The notes: generated from the letters alone by a model not told the origin. Counted from the stretch's first letter, positions 43,401 through 53,389 are shown. The stretch is 64,000 bases of DNA from Pedobacter sp. Bi126 (GCF_918698245.1 NZ_CAKKMS010000008.1:1-64000), one strand, 5' to 3'. Translations and numbers: made by a program.

Positions 43401-44672
43401 CTATTTCTTCCCTATCACCACCTCGGTAAAATGATCGGTTGTTAGGTATTTATTCGCCAAGGCAAGTAATTCTTCGGCAGTAATGGTTTTAACCTTCTCT
43501 ATATATTTGGTATAGTAATCGTAATCCAACCCTGCGAAATAAATGTTCTTGAATTTATCGGCGTGTGAGAATACATTTTCTAAACTGCCCAACATCGAAC
43601 CCAGCATGTAGTTCCGAACAAGATCCAGCTCTTCTTCTCCTACCAGTTCATTTTTCAATAGCTCTATTTCTTTGTAAATCTCAGTTAATGCAGCCGAACA
43701 AACATCGGCGCCAACTTCAGTAGCAATAAAAAGATAACCGGCCTGTTGTAGCGAAGAAATCCCAGAACCAATACCGTAAGTGTAACCTTTATCTTCACGG
43801 ATGTTATTCATTAAACGCGAGCCAAAGTATCCACCTAAAACAGTATTTAAAATCTGAAGACCAGAAAAATCTTCATGTTTACGGTTAATGGCCAACTGAC
43901 CAATTCTTATCGCAGACTGTAAAGCTTCTGGTTTTTCCGTATAAACAAACTGCTTTTCTGTTGTCGTGAAATTGAAACTGTTCTTTACCGCATTACTTTT
44001 TTCCCAACCTTGTCCAAAAGTATCGTTCAGCAGGTTAAAGCTAACATCGTCAAACTTACCTGAAACAATAATGGTACAATTATTTGGTGCATATGCGGCC
44101 TTAAAGTAATCAACCAGATCTTCGCGCTTCAATGCATCGTAATGCCCTGCTTGTATGTTTACCCCATAAGCTGTATCACCAAATAAAGCATGTGCAAATT
44201 CTTTTCTCGAAAGAACATCGTTTTTCTTCAGGTTTACCTGTAGCTTTTGCTTTTGGTTTTGAATGTAAATGTCAAGTTCATGCTGTGGAAACTGGCTTTC
44301 TGATAAAACATCCTTCACAATCGGCAGTACCGAGCGTAAATGTTTATTTAAAGTGTATAGTGTAACCGAAGATTGATCCTGAACATATTCTGTCTGAAAA
44401 AATGCACCATAAAAATCAATTTGTTCGGCTATTTCTTTCGCCGATAATTTATTTGTTCCATTATTGATCAATGCGCTTACCGCAATGGCCTGTAACGGTT
44501 TTTCAAACTTCCAGTTTACGTTTTCGAAAATAAATTCGATACGTACCAGATCCTGTTCTCCGGAATAGATTGTAAAAACGGGCACACCGTTATCCAATAC
44601 TTTCTTTTCTGGGTGGATAAAATTTATTGTCGATACCTGCTTAAAATCAGGCGCCTGTTGTCTGTTAAGCAT
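43401..44672 (-). CDS. M16 family peptidase, non-catalytic partner
   Basis: 423 residues with the M16 two-domain fold but no HxxEH zinc motif in the N-terminal domain, so it is probably the regulatory half of a heterodimer. The R/Y pair of the C-terminal domain appears as GSRLMNNIREDKGYTYGIGS (about 280-300). Its start overlaps the end of the preceding catalytic gene by 8 bp, showing tight coupling. It has no signal peptide, so the pair is probably cytoplasmic. Confidence 0.88.
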   Translation of the reverse strand: MLNRQQAPDFKQVSTINFIHPEKKVLDNGVPVFTIYSGEQDLVRIEFIFENVNWKFEKPLQAIAVSALINNGTNKLSAKEIAEQIDFYGAFFQTEYVQDQSSVTLYTLNKHLRSVLPIVKDVLSESQFPQHELDIYIQNQKQKLQVNLKKNDVLSRKEFAHALFGDTAYGVNIQAGHYDALKREDLVDYFKAAYAPNNCTIIVSGKFDDVSFNLLNDTFGQGWEKSNAVKNSFNFTTTEKQFVYTEKPEALQSAIRIGQLAINRKHEDFSGLQILNTVLGGYFGSRLMNNIREDKGYTYGIGSGISSLQQAGYLFIATEVGADVCSAALTEIYKEIELLKNELVGEEELDLVRNYMLGSMLGSLENVFSHADKFKNIYFAGLDYDYYTKYIEKVKTITAEELLALANKYLTTDHFTEVVIGKK

Positions 44673-45909
44673 TTTCTTCAGTTAAATAATATAAAGTTGA
44701 TGATGAATTTGGTTGGAAAGTTTCGTTGGAGATCCGTTTTATATCTTCTGCTTTAACCTTTAAAAATTCTTCAGTTTCCTGGTTTAATAAAGCGGCATCA
44801 CCTAAAAGCTCATAATAAGCCAGGTTCATCGCTTTATCCAATAAACTCATTTCAGAAAAAACAAGTACCGATTCTACTTTGTTCTTTACTTTTGTTAATT
44901 CAGCATCAGAAACCAGTTCGGCTTTTAATTTATCCAGTTCTGCCCAGATTGCTTTTTCTGCAGTTTCGGTTGTTACTCCTCCTACCAGTTTACCTTCAAC
45001 TATAAACAAACCCGGATCTAAACTGCTCGAAATGTAAGCATTGATATCGCTAAAAAGTTTCTGCTCTTTCAACAAACTATTGTACAAGCGCGAAGACTGC
45101 CCACGTGATAAAATATCAGATAATAAATCAAAGGCATAATAATCCTGATTTAAGCGCCCTGGCATTTTAAAAGCCATATAAATCGCATTTAAAGGCACAT
45201 TTGCCTTCACTGTTTCTTGTCTTGCTTCTGTTTGCGGTTCTTCCTGAACTAAATCACGGTTATACTTCTCTCCCGCAGGGATCGGTTCGAACCATTTTTC
45301 AGCCAGTTTTTTTACATCTTCGGTTTTCACATTTCCACCCACAACCAAAATTGCATTTTGTGGTGTATAGTGTTTTTTGAAAAACGCCTTCACATCTTCC
45401 ATCGTGGCGTTTTCGATATGCGAAAGCTCTTTTCCGATAGTTGCCCAGCGGTAAGAATGCTTTTTATAAGCCAGCGGACGCAACTTTAACCAAACATCGC
45501 CATATGGCTGATTAAGATAACGTTGCTTAAACTCCTCACTCACCACATTTCTTTGCGTATCTAAACTCTTTTCAGAAAAAGCCAGGCTCAGCATACGGTC
45601 GCTTTCCAACCAAAATGCCGTTTCTATGTTTTCTGCAGGCAGCGTGATGTAGTAATTGGTAATATCATTGCTCGTAAAAGCGTTATTCTCACCACCTACA
45701 CGCTGCAAAGGCTCATCATAATTCGGAATATTTACCGATCCGCCGAACATTAAATGCTCAAATAAATGCGCAAAACCGGTTTTTTCAGGATCCTCGTCAC
45801 GGGCGCCAACATCATATAAAATATTTAAAACTGCCATTGGCGTTGTCGCATCTTCATGCACCAAAACTTTTAAACCATTGGCAAGTGTAAAACGATTAAA
45901 ATCTACCAT
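44665..45909 (-). CDS. M16 family zinc peptidase, catalytic subunit
   Basis: 414 residues. HLFEHLMFGG (about 46-55) is the inverted zinc-binding HxxEH motif, with the distant glutamate in LDTQRNVVSEEFKQRY (about 115-130). It degrades peptides together with the second M16 protein encoded downstream. There is no signal peptide, so the location is probably cytoplasmic. The 8-bp overlap implies equal synthesis of both subunits. A heptamer array lies just upstream. Confidence 0.92.
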   Translation of the reverse strand: MVDFNRFTLANGLKVLVHEDATTPMAVLNILYDVGARDEDPEKTGFAHLFEHLMFGGSVNIPNYDEPLQRVGGENNAFTSNDITNYYITLPAENIETAFWLESDRMLSLAFSEKSLDTQRNVVSEEFKQRYLNQPYGDVWLKLRPLAYKKHSYRWATIGKELSHIENATMEDVKAFFKKHYTPQNAILVVGGNVKTEDVKKLAEKWFEPIPAGEKYNRDLVQEEPQTEARQETVKANVPLNAIYMAFKMPGRLNQDYYAFDLLSDILSRGQSSRLYNSLLKEQKLFSDINAYISSSLDPGLFIVEGKLVGGVTTETAEKAIWAELDKLKAELVSDAELTKVKNKVESVLVFSEMSLLDKAMNLAYYELLGDAALLNQETEEFLKVKAEDIKRISNETFQPNSSSTLYYLTEENA

Positions 45910-45944
45910 ATTAATTTTTAGAACCGTAAAGATATTGTTTTAAG

Positions 45945-45993
45945 GGAAATTGGAAGATGGAAAATGATGGAGAATGTAAAATGGCAAATGAGG
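45945..45993. repeat. period-7 array (GGAANNT and AATGNNN)
   Basis: Seven units in register: GGAAATT, GGAAGAT, GGAAAAT, GATGGAG, AATGTAA, AATGGCA and AATGAGG. It lies in the divergent spacer between the M16 pair and mqnC, about 36 bp from the M16 start. Confidence 0.75.
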
Positions 45994-46142
45994 GACAATT
46001 TAAGATAGAAATGAATGTTCCATGATGTAAGACGGAAATAGATGATGGCAATTTCTCGCTATTCGCCAATCGCCTAACGCTTACCGCATTTTTTTTTGAC
46101 AAACCTTAAACCTTAGCCACTGAACCTTCCCTCCCTTTTGCT

Positions 46143-46150
46143 TATCTTTG
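46143..46150 (+). promoter_or_regulatory. -7 box of mqnC, abutting the start codon
   Basis: TATCTTTG is a perfect TAnnTTTG box and ends 4 nt before the mqnC ATG. Transcription should begin at or next to the A of ATG, so the mRNA is predicted to be leaderless. Confidence 0.55.
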
Positions 46151-46154
46151 TAGT

Positions 46155-47279
46155 ATGAATACAGCCGATTTACTGCAACGGGCATTACATTTCGATTTTT
46201 TAAGCCTTGAAGAAGGGGTACATTTATACCATCATGCCGATACGGCATCATTGATGTTTGTAGCGAATGAATTAAGGAAAATTCAGGTACCCAGTGGCAA
46301 AGTAACCTGGCAGATCGACCGTAATGTAAATACGACCAACGTTTGTATTGCCAACTGTAAATTCTGTAATTTTTTCCGCAGGCCTGGTCATGATGAAAGT
46401 TATATTACTGATATCGAAACTTATAAGGTAAAAATTGAAGAAACTTTCCGTTTAGGTGGAGATCAGTTATTATTACAGGGCGGTCATCACCCGGATTTAG
46501 GTTTAGCCTTTTATGCCGATCTTTTCAAAAAACTAAAAGAATTATATCCAGATTTAAAATTACATGCTTTGGGCCCGCCGGAAATTGCACACGTTGCAAA
46601 GCTGGAAGGAATGACGCATACTGAAGTATTAAAAGCATTAAAAGAAGCAGGAATGGATTCGCTTCCTGGTGCAGGTGCAGAAATTTTAAATGACCGCGTA
46701 AGGCGTTTAATTTCAAAAGGAAAATGCGGTGGACAGGAATGGCTTGATGTAATGCGTGCATGCCATCAATTAGATATTACCACATCAGCAACAATGATGT
46801 TTGGTCACGTAGAAACCATCGAAGAGCGTTTTGAGCATTTGGTATGGATCCGTCAGGTACAGAGCGAAAAGCCTGCCGATGCAAACGGATTCCTGGCTTT
46901 TATTCCATGGCCTTTCCAGGATGACGGAACTTTATTAAAAAGACTCCGCGGCATCAGCAACAATGTAACAGCTGATGAATATATCCGCATGATTGCCCTG
47001 AGCCGCATTATGCTGCCTAATATTAAAAACATTCAGGCCAGTTGGTTAACCGTTGGTAAAGCAACCGCACAGCTTTGCTTACATGCAGGTGCAAATGATT
47101 TTGGATCGATTATGATCGAAGAAAATGTGGTATCGGCTGCTGGTGCACCACACCGTTTCACTGCGAATGGTATTCAGCAATCTATTAAAGCTGCAGGTTT
47201 CGAACCTCAGTTACGCGGACAGAAATATAACTATAGGGATTTACCTGAGCATTTGGAAGAACAGGTGATTACTTACTAA
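46155..47279 (+). CDS. mqnC: cyclic dehypoxanthinyl futalosine synthase
   Basis: 374-residue radical-SAM enzyme of the futalosine route to menaquinone. The 4Fe-4S cysteines are in CIANCKFCNFF (about 64-74), after QIDRNVNTTNV, which is diagnostic of MqnC over MqnE. GGHHPDLGL, ALGPPEIAHVAK and TATMMFGHVET (as SATMMFGHVET) follow. The start at 46155 matches the family N-terminus (LLQRALHFDFLSLEEGVHL). It stands apart from other mqn genes in this window. Confidence 0.93.
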   Translation: MNTADLLQRALHFDFLSLEEGVHLYHHADTASLMFVANELRKIQVPSGKVTWQIDRNVNTTNVCIANCKFCNFFRRPGHDESYITDIETYKVKIEETFRLGGDQLLLQGGHHPDLGLAFYADLFKKLKELYPDLKLHALGPPEIAHVAKLEGMTHTEVLKALKEAGMDSLPGAGAEILNDRVRRLISKGKCGGQEWLDVMRACHQLDITTSATMMFGHVETIEERFEHLVWIRQVQSEKPADANGFLAFIPWPFQDDGTLLKRLRGISNNVTADEYIRMIALSRIMLPNIKNIQASWLTVGKATAQLCLHAGANDFGSIMIEENVVSAAGAPHRFTANGIQQSIKAAGFEPQLRGQKYNYRDLPEHLEEQVITY

Positions 47280-47527
47280 TTAGTGATTGAATTAGTGCGT
47301 GATAGAATTTAATGAATGTTTAAGTTTATTCCGTATTATTTGGGTAAGTAAACCCGATTGCAGCGATATACTTTTTAGCTGTCATCTTGAGTGTAGTCGA
47401 AGGGCAGTTAAAAAGATTTAGCGTAAAGCGGGACTAACGTTAATTGAAAAACAGAACCTTGCTTTCCAAATCACATCGCACTAATTTGGATCCTAAAATC
47501 CTTACATCCAATTAAATCCTAATCAAA
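47280..47527. other. gene-free spacer with a CCTGAT element
   Basis: Positions 47349-47475 contain AACCCGATTGCAGCGATA, a GTCATCTTGAGTGTAGTCGAAG scrap, GTAAAGCGGGACTAACG and CTTGCTTTCCAAATC. These match the dispersed CCTGAT...GCAGGACT family with an insertion. No gene is apparent. Confidence 0.5.
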
Positions 47528-47530
47528 AAA

Positions 47531-47557
47531 GGGAAGTAAAACCAAGTTCTACCTCCC
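47531..47557 (-). terminator. terminator of the ferritin-like gene pair
   Basis: On the minus strand, GGGAGGTA and TACTTCCC (one G-T pair) enclose AACTTGGTT-type loop bases, followed by TTTTTTGATT. It lies about 45 bp after the second ferritin-like stop. Confidence 0.6.
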
Positions 47558-47602
47558 TACCTTAAACAAAACATTACCTAATTAATAATGTAAAAACTTT
47601 TG

Positions 47603-48496
47603 CTATGATAACTTTTTGCCGTCTTTCAAGAACAAGTTAGCAATTGTGATTACGCTGGCTTTATCCAAAGGCTCATCAAAACTTTCTACCGCTACAGCTT
47701 TGGTTATGCCTGCATTGCCACCTAAACCTACAATATTTGCACCAGCTTGTACGGTTAAATCTTCGCCAGCATATACTGCATCTACCTGGGGAACTCCAGA
47801 ATCATTTGCCTGACCTGAAGCACCAAGACTAACCCAGGGCTTATATATTGCTGTACCAGCCGCTGTACGCATTTGACGGATGTGTGAAGCATGACGTGCC
47901 TCCACCGAGTGGATCTGTAAAGCGGTTTGCAACACGCCCGGACTTACCAATAAGTTTCCTGCCTGACCTTTGTATGCCCTAACTCCGGTATCTTCGAAAC
48001 CCTGTGCTACTGCTAAAAAAGTACCATAATCAGAATATACAGTAGAAAACGTTCCACCTGCTCTAAAATCGGTATCCGCATAGGCAATTGGTGCACGGGC
48101 AGAACTTCCCAAGGCACCTATCAGTAAATCAACGTGTGCTTTTTCGTGATCACGAATGGTAGTAATGGCGGCTTGACTGGCTGCATTAGGAAAATTAAAA
48201 GTAACATCAGTTACTGCCGATCCCGGAGTTTTGCCTACAATACAGTGATTATAAAAATGGTATTCCAAATACTCCAGCGATAATGCAAAGTTCAATACAT
48301 CAACAACCGCAGCAGGTAAAGCTGTTTGCCCATATGCTTTTTGAAACATTGAACCTAGGGCTAGTGGCATAGCAGCCAAAGAGATTTTTTTCCCCATGTT
48401 GAAAAAGCTTTTCATTGCGGCTCTTCTTGGATTTAATCTCTCATAGATTTCACCGTCAACTTTTTCAATTTCTTCTAATATATTTACGATATTCAT
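47603..48496 (-). CDS. exported ferritin-like domain protein
   Basis: 297 residues. The N-terminus has RRAAMKSFFNMGKK and a hydrophobic stretch ending in AYGQ, suggesting an unusual twin-arginine-type leader behind 25 residues of cytosolic lead. A Ferritin_2-type four-helix domain follows with LSLEYLEYHFYNH (about 90), IRDHEKAHVDLL (about 135) and HSVEARHASHIRQMR (about 215), the E/H residues of a diiron site. Function in iron handling, oxidative or desiccation stress is inferred. It lies 19 bp after its paralogue. Confidence 0.78.
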   Translation of the reverse strand: MNIVNILEEIEKVDGEIYERLNPRRAAMKSFFNMGKKISLAAMPLALGSMFQKAYGQTALPAAVVDVLNFALSLEYLEYHFYNHCIVGKTPGSAVTDVTFNFPNAASQAAITTIRDHEKAHVDLLIGALGSSARAPIAYADTDFRAGGTFSTVYSDYGTFLAVAQGFEDTGVRAYKGQAGNLLVSPGVLQTALQIHSVEARHASHIRQMRTAAGTAIYKPWVSLGASGQANDSGVPQVDAVYAGEDLTVQAGANIVGLGGNAGITKAVAVESFDEPLDKASVITIANLFLKDGKKLS

Positions 48497-48515
48497 GATT
48501 TTCTGATTTTAAAAA

Positions 48516-49241
48516 TTAAAGATTGATAACATTAATTTTGGTTTTAATATACTTTCCAGCAATGGCTAAGACCTTATCTGGTGTTAAAGCTGCATCTAAA
48601 CCAGCTGCGTTATTGGCACCCAATGGAGCAAGGCTATTAAGATCAGCAAACGACCCGTTTGAGATTAAATCGCGAACATAAGCTGCGTGACGAGCCTCAA
48701 CCGAAACAATCTTACCTGCCAACAATAAATAAGTACCATTTTTAATTCTTGGTCCGGCACCATTGTATGCTGCTACGCCTAAATCTTCAAAAGCCATTGC
48801 TGCACCTAAAACACTGGCAGAACTGGTAAAATCAATTGATGAAAAATCTACCTCCAAACTTCCAATTGCAGCTGTACTTAAAGCAGCTTTAAAAAATTCC
48901 CTGTGTGCAATCTCATGGAACTGGATATCCTGGAAATATGCTTTTTGGGCAGCTGTGAAACTTGCAGGAGGAGCTGAAGCAACTTTTATGTAAAATGCAG
49001 CTTCTAATTGCTCTAAAGCATATGCATAATTTAATACACCGAAGTCATCTTTAAAATCTAAGGTCGCGCCTCCCATAGTAGGATTGTCGTAACCACGATC
49101 TTTTTTACAACCGGCTGCAACCAAGGCGATGCCAGCAGCACCTGCACCTGCATACTGAAGAAAAGATCTTCTTCCTACAGTTTTGTCAAATAAACTTTTT
49201 TCCTGAAGTTCATTTTTTGTTTCTAGTTCATTGTGTTTCAT
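48516..49241 (-). CDS. Tat-exported ferritin-like lipoprotein
   Basis: 241 residues. The leader VGRRSFLQYAGAGAAGIALV is a twin-arginine signal, and AAGC (cysteine about 45) is a lipobox, so it is probably a Tat lipoprotein. The diiron-type helices show LEQLEAAFYIKV (about 77), FHEIAHREFFK (about 108) and VSVEARHAAYVRDL (about 178). It is first in a two-gene operon. The gene starts 124 bp from the divergent LytTR regulator. Whether it binds iron is not proven. Confidence 0.8.
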   Translation of the reverse strand: MKHNELETKNELQEKSLFDKTVGRRSFLQYAGAGAAGIALVAAGCKKDRGYDNPTMGGATLDFKDDFGVLNYAYALEQLEAAFYIKVASAPPASFTAAQKAYFQDIQFHEIAHREFFKAALSTAAIGSLEVDFSSIDFTSSASVLGAAMAFEDLGVAAYNGAGPRIKNGTYLLLAGKIVSVEARHAAYVRDLISNGSFADLNSLAPLGANNAAGLDAALTPDKVLAIAGKYIKTKINVINL

Positions 49242-49365
49242 AGTAATCTATGTTTAGTGGTTTTGAATTCGTTTGATGATACATACGTGACAATCAGAAC
49301 ACTGGTTTTTTTGATTTGCATTTTTTTTTATAAGCGCATTTTAATACATTCACCAACCTATAGTT

Positions 49366-50151
49366 ATGACAACATTAAAAGCCATTATTGTTGATGATGA
49401 GGAGTTTGCCCGGTCATCATTGTTTTTTTTACTGCAACAGAACTGTCCACAGGTAGAAATTACCGGTATTGCAAGATCTGTAGTGGAGGCGAAAGATATT
49501 CTGGCACACCATCCTATTGATTTAATCTTTCTGGATATAGCAATGCCCGGAGGGAATGGTTTCGAATTAATTCCTGAGGCTCAAAAACATAATGCAGCAG
49601 TTATATTTACTACCGCTTATGATCAATATGCGCTAAAAGCAATTAAGGCTAACGCACTCGATTATTTATTAAAGCCAATTGATATCGATGAGCTTAAAAT
49701 AGCTGTAGATAAGGTTTTTCAGCACATTAAGCGCTTTAAAGGTCAGAATGAGAACGATGAAAGAATCAATAATCTGGCTTCCAGTTTAAGCTCAAGATCC
49801 GAAATCAGGAAGCTTACCCTTCCCTATGGCCAAGGTTTTAAAATGATTGATATAGATGATATCATTTATATCGAAGCCGATAGCAATTACTCTATTGTAC
49901 ACTTAAATAACCATGATAAAATAACGGTCTCGAAAGTTTTACGAGAATTTGAGGAGCTTTTACCGGGCGACCAATTTGTACGGATCCATAAGTCGAGCAT
50001 TATCAATCTTAACCATTTAAAAGAGTATAATTCTAAAAACGGACTTCAGGTTTTCTTAAAAAATGGAGAAAGTATTAATATTTCGCGAAGAAGAGCAAGC
50101 GATTTTTTTGAAAAAATAAAATTATTTACAAAGGCGAACAGTGATCATTAA
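49366..50151 (+). CDS. LytTR-type response regulator
   Basis: 261 residues. The receiver domain holds the phosphorylated aspartate in LIFLDIAMPGGNGFE (D57) and the conserved lysine in LDYLLKPIDIDEL (about 105). The LytTR DNA-binding domain (about 155-255) has IIYIEADSNYSIVHL and FVRIHKSSIINLNHLKEY. It overlaps the downstream sensor kinase gene by 11 bp, so the two are a two-component system. Its divergent neighbours, the ferritin-like operon, are the obvious target candidates. Confidence 0.93.
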   Translation: MTTLKAIIVDDEEFARSSLFFLLQQNCPQVEITGIARSVVEAKDILAHHPIDLIFLDIAMPGGNGFELIPEAQKHNAAVIFTTAYDQYALKAIKANALDYLLKPIDIDELKIAVDKVFQHIKRFKGQNENDERINNLASSLSSRSEIRKLTLPYGQGFKMIDIDDIIYIEADSNYSIVHLNNHDKITVSKVLREFEELLPGDQFVRIHKSSIINLNHLKEYNSKNGLQVFLKNGESINISRRRASDFFEKIKLFTKANSDH

Positions 50152-53149
50152 ACTAGGCAAAAAAGTGTTTTTATTTGCTGAAAAAGCAATCCTGAAGTTA
50201 AGCTTCAGCCGCTCTTTTATTGCTTTTTTATTCGGGCTTATTATATTATTTAGCGCTCCAAAAACCCTGCTTGCTCAAACCACTTACCTTCCCCATTATA
50301 ATACTAAAAATGGGCTGGCCAGCAACAACTGTTATTACATTTTACAGGATAAAAAAGGCTTTATCTGGATTGCAACGGATAATGGATTGAGCCGTTTTGA
50401 TGGTACAAATTTTCAGAATTTTACGATCGAAGACGGACTTCCCGATACCCAGATCCTCCAGATGAAAGAGGATAAAGAGGGTAGGCTGTGGTTTTTTGCC
50501 TTAAATGGTCAGCTCAGCTACTTAAAGGAGGGAAAGTTTTACAACCAGGATAATGACGAACTGCTTAAAAAGCTAAACTTTAATACGGTAATTGTTTCCT
50601 TTTTAGTAGATAAACTGGGGCGGATTTGGCTCGGAACCAATGCCAACCTCATTGTTTGCTGGGATGGAAAAACGATCAAAAAGTACATTTCGCCTAATCC
50701 AAATGATCAATTTATCAATGCCTTTATACACGAAGATGAGCAAGGTAACATATTTGCCTATAGCGATTTAAGTGTACAGAAATTTAATGGGAAAACTTTT
50801 TCCATGGTCAGTTCGAAAGTGCAGCCCGTCTCCTACATGACTGCTGTTAATTCTACGCACAGATCTTTATTTTACCTAGATGCTGGCGGCTTAAAACAAT
50901 ATAGACATGGAAGCATCAACGATCTCATATCTATTCCTCAGAATCTGATCAAGAACATGTCGGGTTACTTTTACTACGACATTGCCAGTAAAGAAGTTTG
51001 GCTATCGAATGCCAATGGTGCCTTTGCTTTAGATAAAAGCGGAAAAACAGTCCAGTATCTACAGGATATACCGGTTAATCAAGTCATTAAAGACAGTAAC
51101 CAAAACATGTGGTTTGCCACCAATCAGGGTATTTATATGCTTCCTAATGCAAATAACCGTTTATCCATCATTGATGCCGAATCGGGCCTGAGTAGCAACG
51201 TAATTAAAAGCATTACCAAAGATGGAAAAAACCGCCTCTGGCTGGGTACCGATGATGCTGTAATCGACGTATTAACCATCAACAATTACCAGGTTGATGA
51301 AATTGGTTTAGACGATTTCAAGAAATACAAAACAATTAAACAGGTTACTTTCGACCCAAAAGATCAATCGATATATTTTGCATCCGATTATGGAATGGGT
51401 GTTTTCAAAAATATCTATAACAGCAGGAATGAAGTAAGTTATTTAAAGGAATCGAACAATTCCATGTTTGTAATCAAACATTTTAGCATTGGCAAGAATA
51501 ACGACCACTTGGCGCTGGCCCTTTCATCGGGTGTTGTTTTTTTATCGGATAGAAGAAACAAATTTGAGTTTAATGCCGCAAAGTACCGCGAAAAAGAAGA
51601 TTTTTTTAAAGACAGATCTTATCACGTTTTTTACGACCGCGAAGGGAATTTGTGGTTTTCGAATATTAATGGGCTGTCTCAATTTTCGAAAGGTAAATTA
51701 ATTAAACATTACGAAAATCATCCCCTGCTTACCAAAAGGATAAACGATATTCAGCAGCTTGCAGACGGCACTTTGATTTTGGCAACAGATGGTTACGGTT
51801 TAATTTTCTATAAGAATAGGCAGATTACCCGACAGATTACCCAAAAAGATGGCCTAACCAATAATATCTGCACCAAAATATTTGTAAAAAACAACGAAAT
51901 ATGGGTATTAACAAACAAAGGTGTAAACAAAATAGCCGATTATCCCAATCAATTCACCGTGACCAATTTTGACTATGGTAAGGATCTTTTGAGTGATGAC
52001 ATCAACAGCTTGTTTATTGATGATAGCACGGCCTATTTTGCAACAAACAAAGGCCTGATCCTATTTAAGTACAACAATAAAAACAGAGTTAAGAATCTTC
52101 CTAAGGTTTACGTTACTTCTATTATTAAGGACAATGAGCGTTTGCCGGTTGATCAAGGTAATTTTACTTTCGAAACAGGTAACAATACCATTCTATTTAC
52201 CTTTAGTGCAGTCGATTTTACCACGAGTGATATCACTTATCGTTACCGTTTAAATGAGAATTCAGCTTGGGTAGAAACCCGCACAAGGCGGTTAGATTTT
52301 TCTTCACTACAAGCAGGTGATTACATATTTGAGGTGAGTGCCAAAAGCCAAAATGGTAATTGGGGTGAACCGGCAAAAATCGCTTTTACCATTAAAAAGC
52401 ATTTTTGGCAAAGCTTATGGTTCTTATCTATTTTGATACTGCTCGTAGCCTATATTTTTTATAAAGTGGCTGTTTACATTACCCGTAAGCAAAAAGATAA
52501 AGAGCAAGAGCAATTGTTGTTAAAAAACAAAGTGCTGATGCTCGAGCAACAAGCCTTACAGGCGATGATGAATCCACATTTTGTTTTCAACGTGATGAAT
52601 TCGATCCAGCATTATATCAATACGCAAAATACGGCTTCAGCAAATAAGGTTTTAACGGGCTTTGCCAGATTGATCAGAAAGAACCTGGAGATCTGTACCA
52701 AAAGTTATATCTCTTTAGAGGAAGAGCTGGAATACTTGAATCTTTATTTGAAATTAGAGAAGAACCGTTTTGGCGATAAATTAAAATACATTTTTAATAT
52801 TGATGAAGAAATTGATAAAGAAGAAACCTTTATCCCATCTATGTTGTTACAGCCTTATGTAGAAAATGCAATATGGCATGGCATTATGCCAAAAGAAACA
52901 GGTGGCGAAATCCTGATCAACATTAAACTGAAAGATGAATTCTATCTTAACATCGAAATTATTGATGATGGGATCGGAATTGACAACTCTTTAAAGGATA
53001 AAAAGGAAACACACATTAGTAAAGGAATGCAGTTAACCAAAGAAAGATTGCACCTTTTAGGTCAGATTGGAGCAAAACCTATACACTTAAACGTTAGACA
53101 GAATACCACAAATGGTACAACAGTATCGATTTCTATACCGTTAAAATAG
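50141..53149 (+). CDS. propeller-type LytS-like sensor histidine kinase
   Basis: 1002 residues, starting at GTG 50141, overlapping the regulator stop. Signal peptide/transmembrane leader (about 20-45), a Reg_prop beta-propeller (about 50-640, repeats such as GFIWIATDNGLSRFDG, GRLWFFALNG and NRLWLGTDDA), a Y_Y_Y domain (about 670-750), a membrane helix (about 760-780), then a His_kinase domain of the LytS type with MNPHFVFNVMNSIQHYI (about 807-823) and HATPase LLQPYVENAIWHG. The large sensor is periplasmic. The ligand is unknown. It phosphorylates the LytTR regulator. Confidence 0.92.
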   Translation: MIIKLGKKVFLFAEKAILKLSFSRSFIAFLFGLIILFSAPKTLLAQTTYLPHYNTKNGLASNNCYYILQDKKGFIWIATDNGLSRFDGTNFQNFTIEDGLPDTQILQMKEDKEGRLWFFALNGQLSYLKEGKFYNQDNDELLKKLNFNTVIVSFLVDKLGRIWLGTNANLIVCWDGKTIKKYISPNPNDQFINAFIHEDEQGNIFAYSDLSVQKFNGKTFSMVSSKVQPVSYMTAVNSTHRSLFYLDAGGLKQYRHGSINDLISIPQNLIKNMSGYFYYDIASKEVWLSNANGAFALDKSGKTVQYLQDIPVNQVIKDSNQNMWFATNQGIYMLPNANNRLSIIDAESGLSSNVIKSITKDGKNRLWLGTDDAVIDVLTINNYQVDEIGLDDFKKYKTIKQVTFDPKDQSIYFASDYGMGVFKNIYNSRNEVSYLKESNNSMFVIKHFSIGKNNDHLALALSSGVVFLSDRRNKFEFNAAKYREKEDFFKDRSYHVFYDREGNLWFSNINGLSQFSKGKLIKHYENHPLLTKRINDIQQLADGTLILATDGYGLIFYKNRQITRQITQKDGLTNNICTKIFVKNNEIWVLTNKGVNKIADYPNQFTVTNFDYGKDLLSDDINSLFIDDSTAYFATNKGLILFKYNNKNRVKNLPKVYVTSIIKDNERLPVDQGNFTFETGNNTILFTFSAVDFTTSDITYRYRLNENSAWVETRTRRLDFSSLQAGDYIFEVSAKSQNGNWGEPAKIAFTIKKHFWQSLWFLSILILLVAYIFYKVAVYITRKQKDKEQEQLLLKNKVLMLEQQALQAMMNPHFVFNVMNSIQHYINTQNTASANKVLTGFARLIRKNLEICTKSYISLEEELEYLNLYLKLEKNRFGDKLKYIFNIDEEIDKEETFIPSMLLQPYVENAIWHGIMPKETGGEILINIKLKDEFYLNIEIIDDGIGIDNSLKDKKETHISKGMQLTKERLHLLGQIGAKPIHLNVRQNTTNGTTVSISIPLK

Positions 53150-53337
53150 AAAATTTACCGTTTACTCAATTATTAATACCACTCACTAAATAGAATCTTG
53201 ATCGAACCCGCTTTAGCCTTAAACTTGTGTTAGAAATAAACGATAGTGTTTATCAAAGACGTTCTTATAGAATTGATATAGATATTTAATAACCTAACCT
53301 AAAACTATATCTTAATTCAGGTTTCATTTGTGTGTTG

Positions 53338-53376
53338 AAAGCGGTCTTGTTTTTAAAAGCGAGACCGCTTTTTTTA
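53338..53376 (+). terminator. terminator before scpB
   Basis: AAAGCGGTCT and AGACCGCTTT arms enclose a 14-nt loop and are followed by TTTTT. It isolates scpB from the sensor kinase; the 5' reading frame for scpB that begins at 53332 lies within this stem-loop and is rejected. Confidence 0.85.
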
Positions 53377-53389
53377 TGCCCAAAAATTC

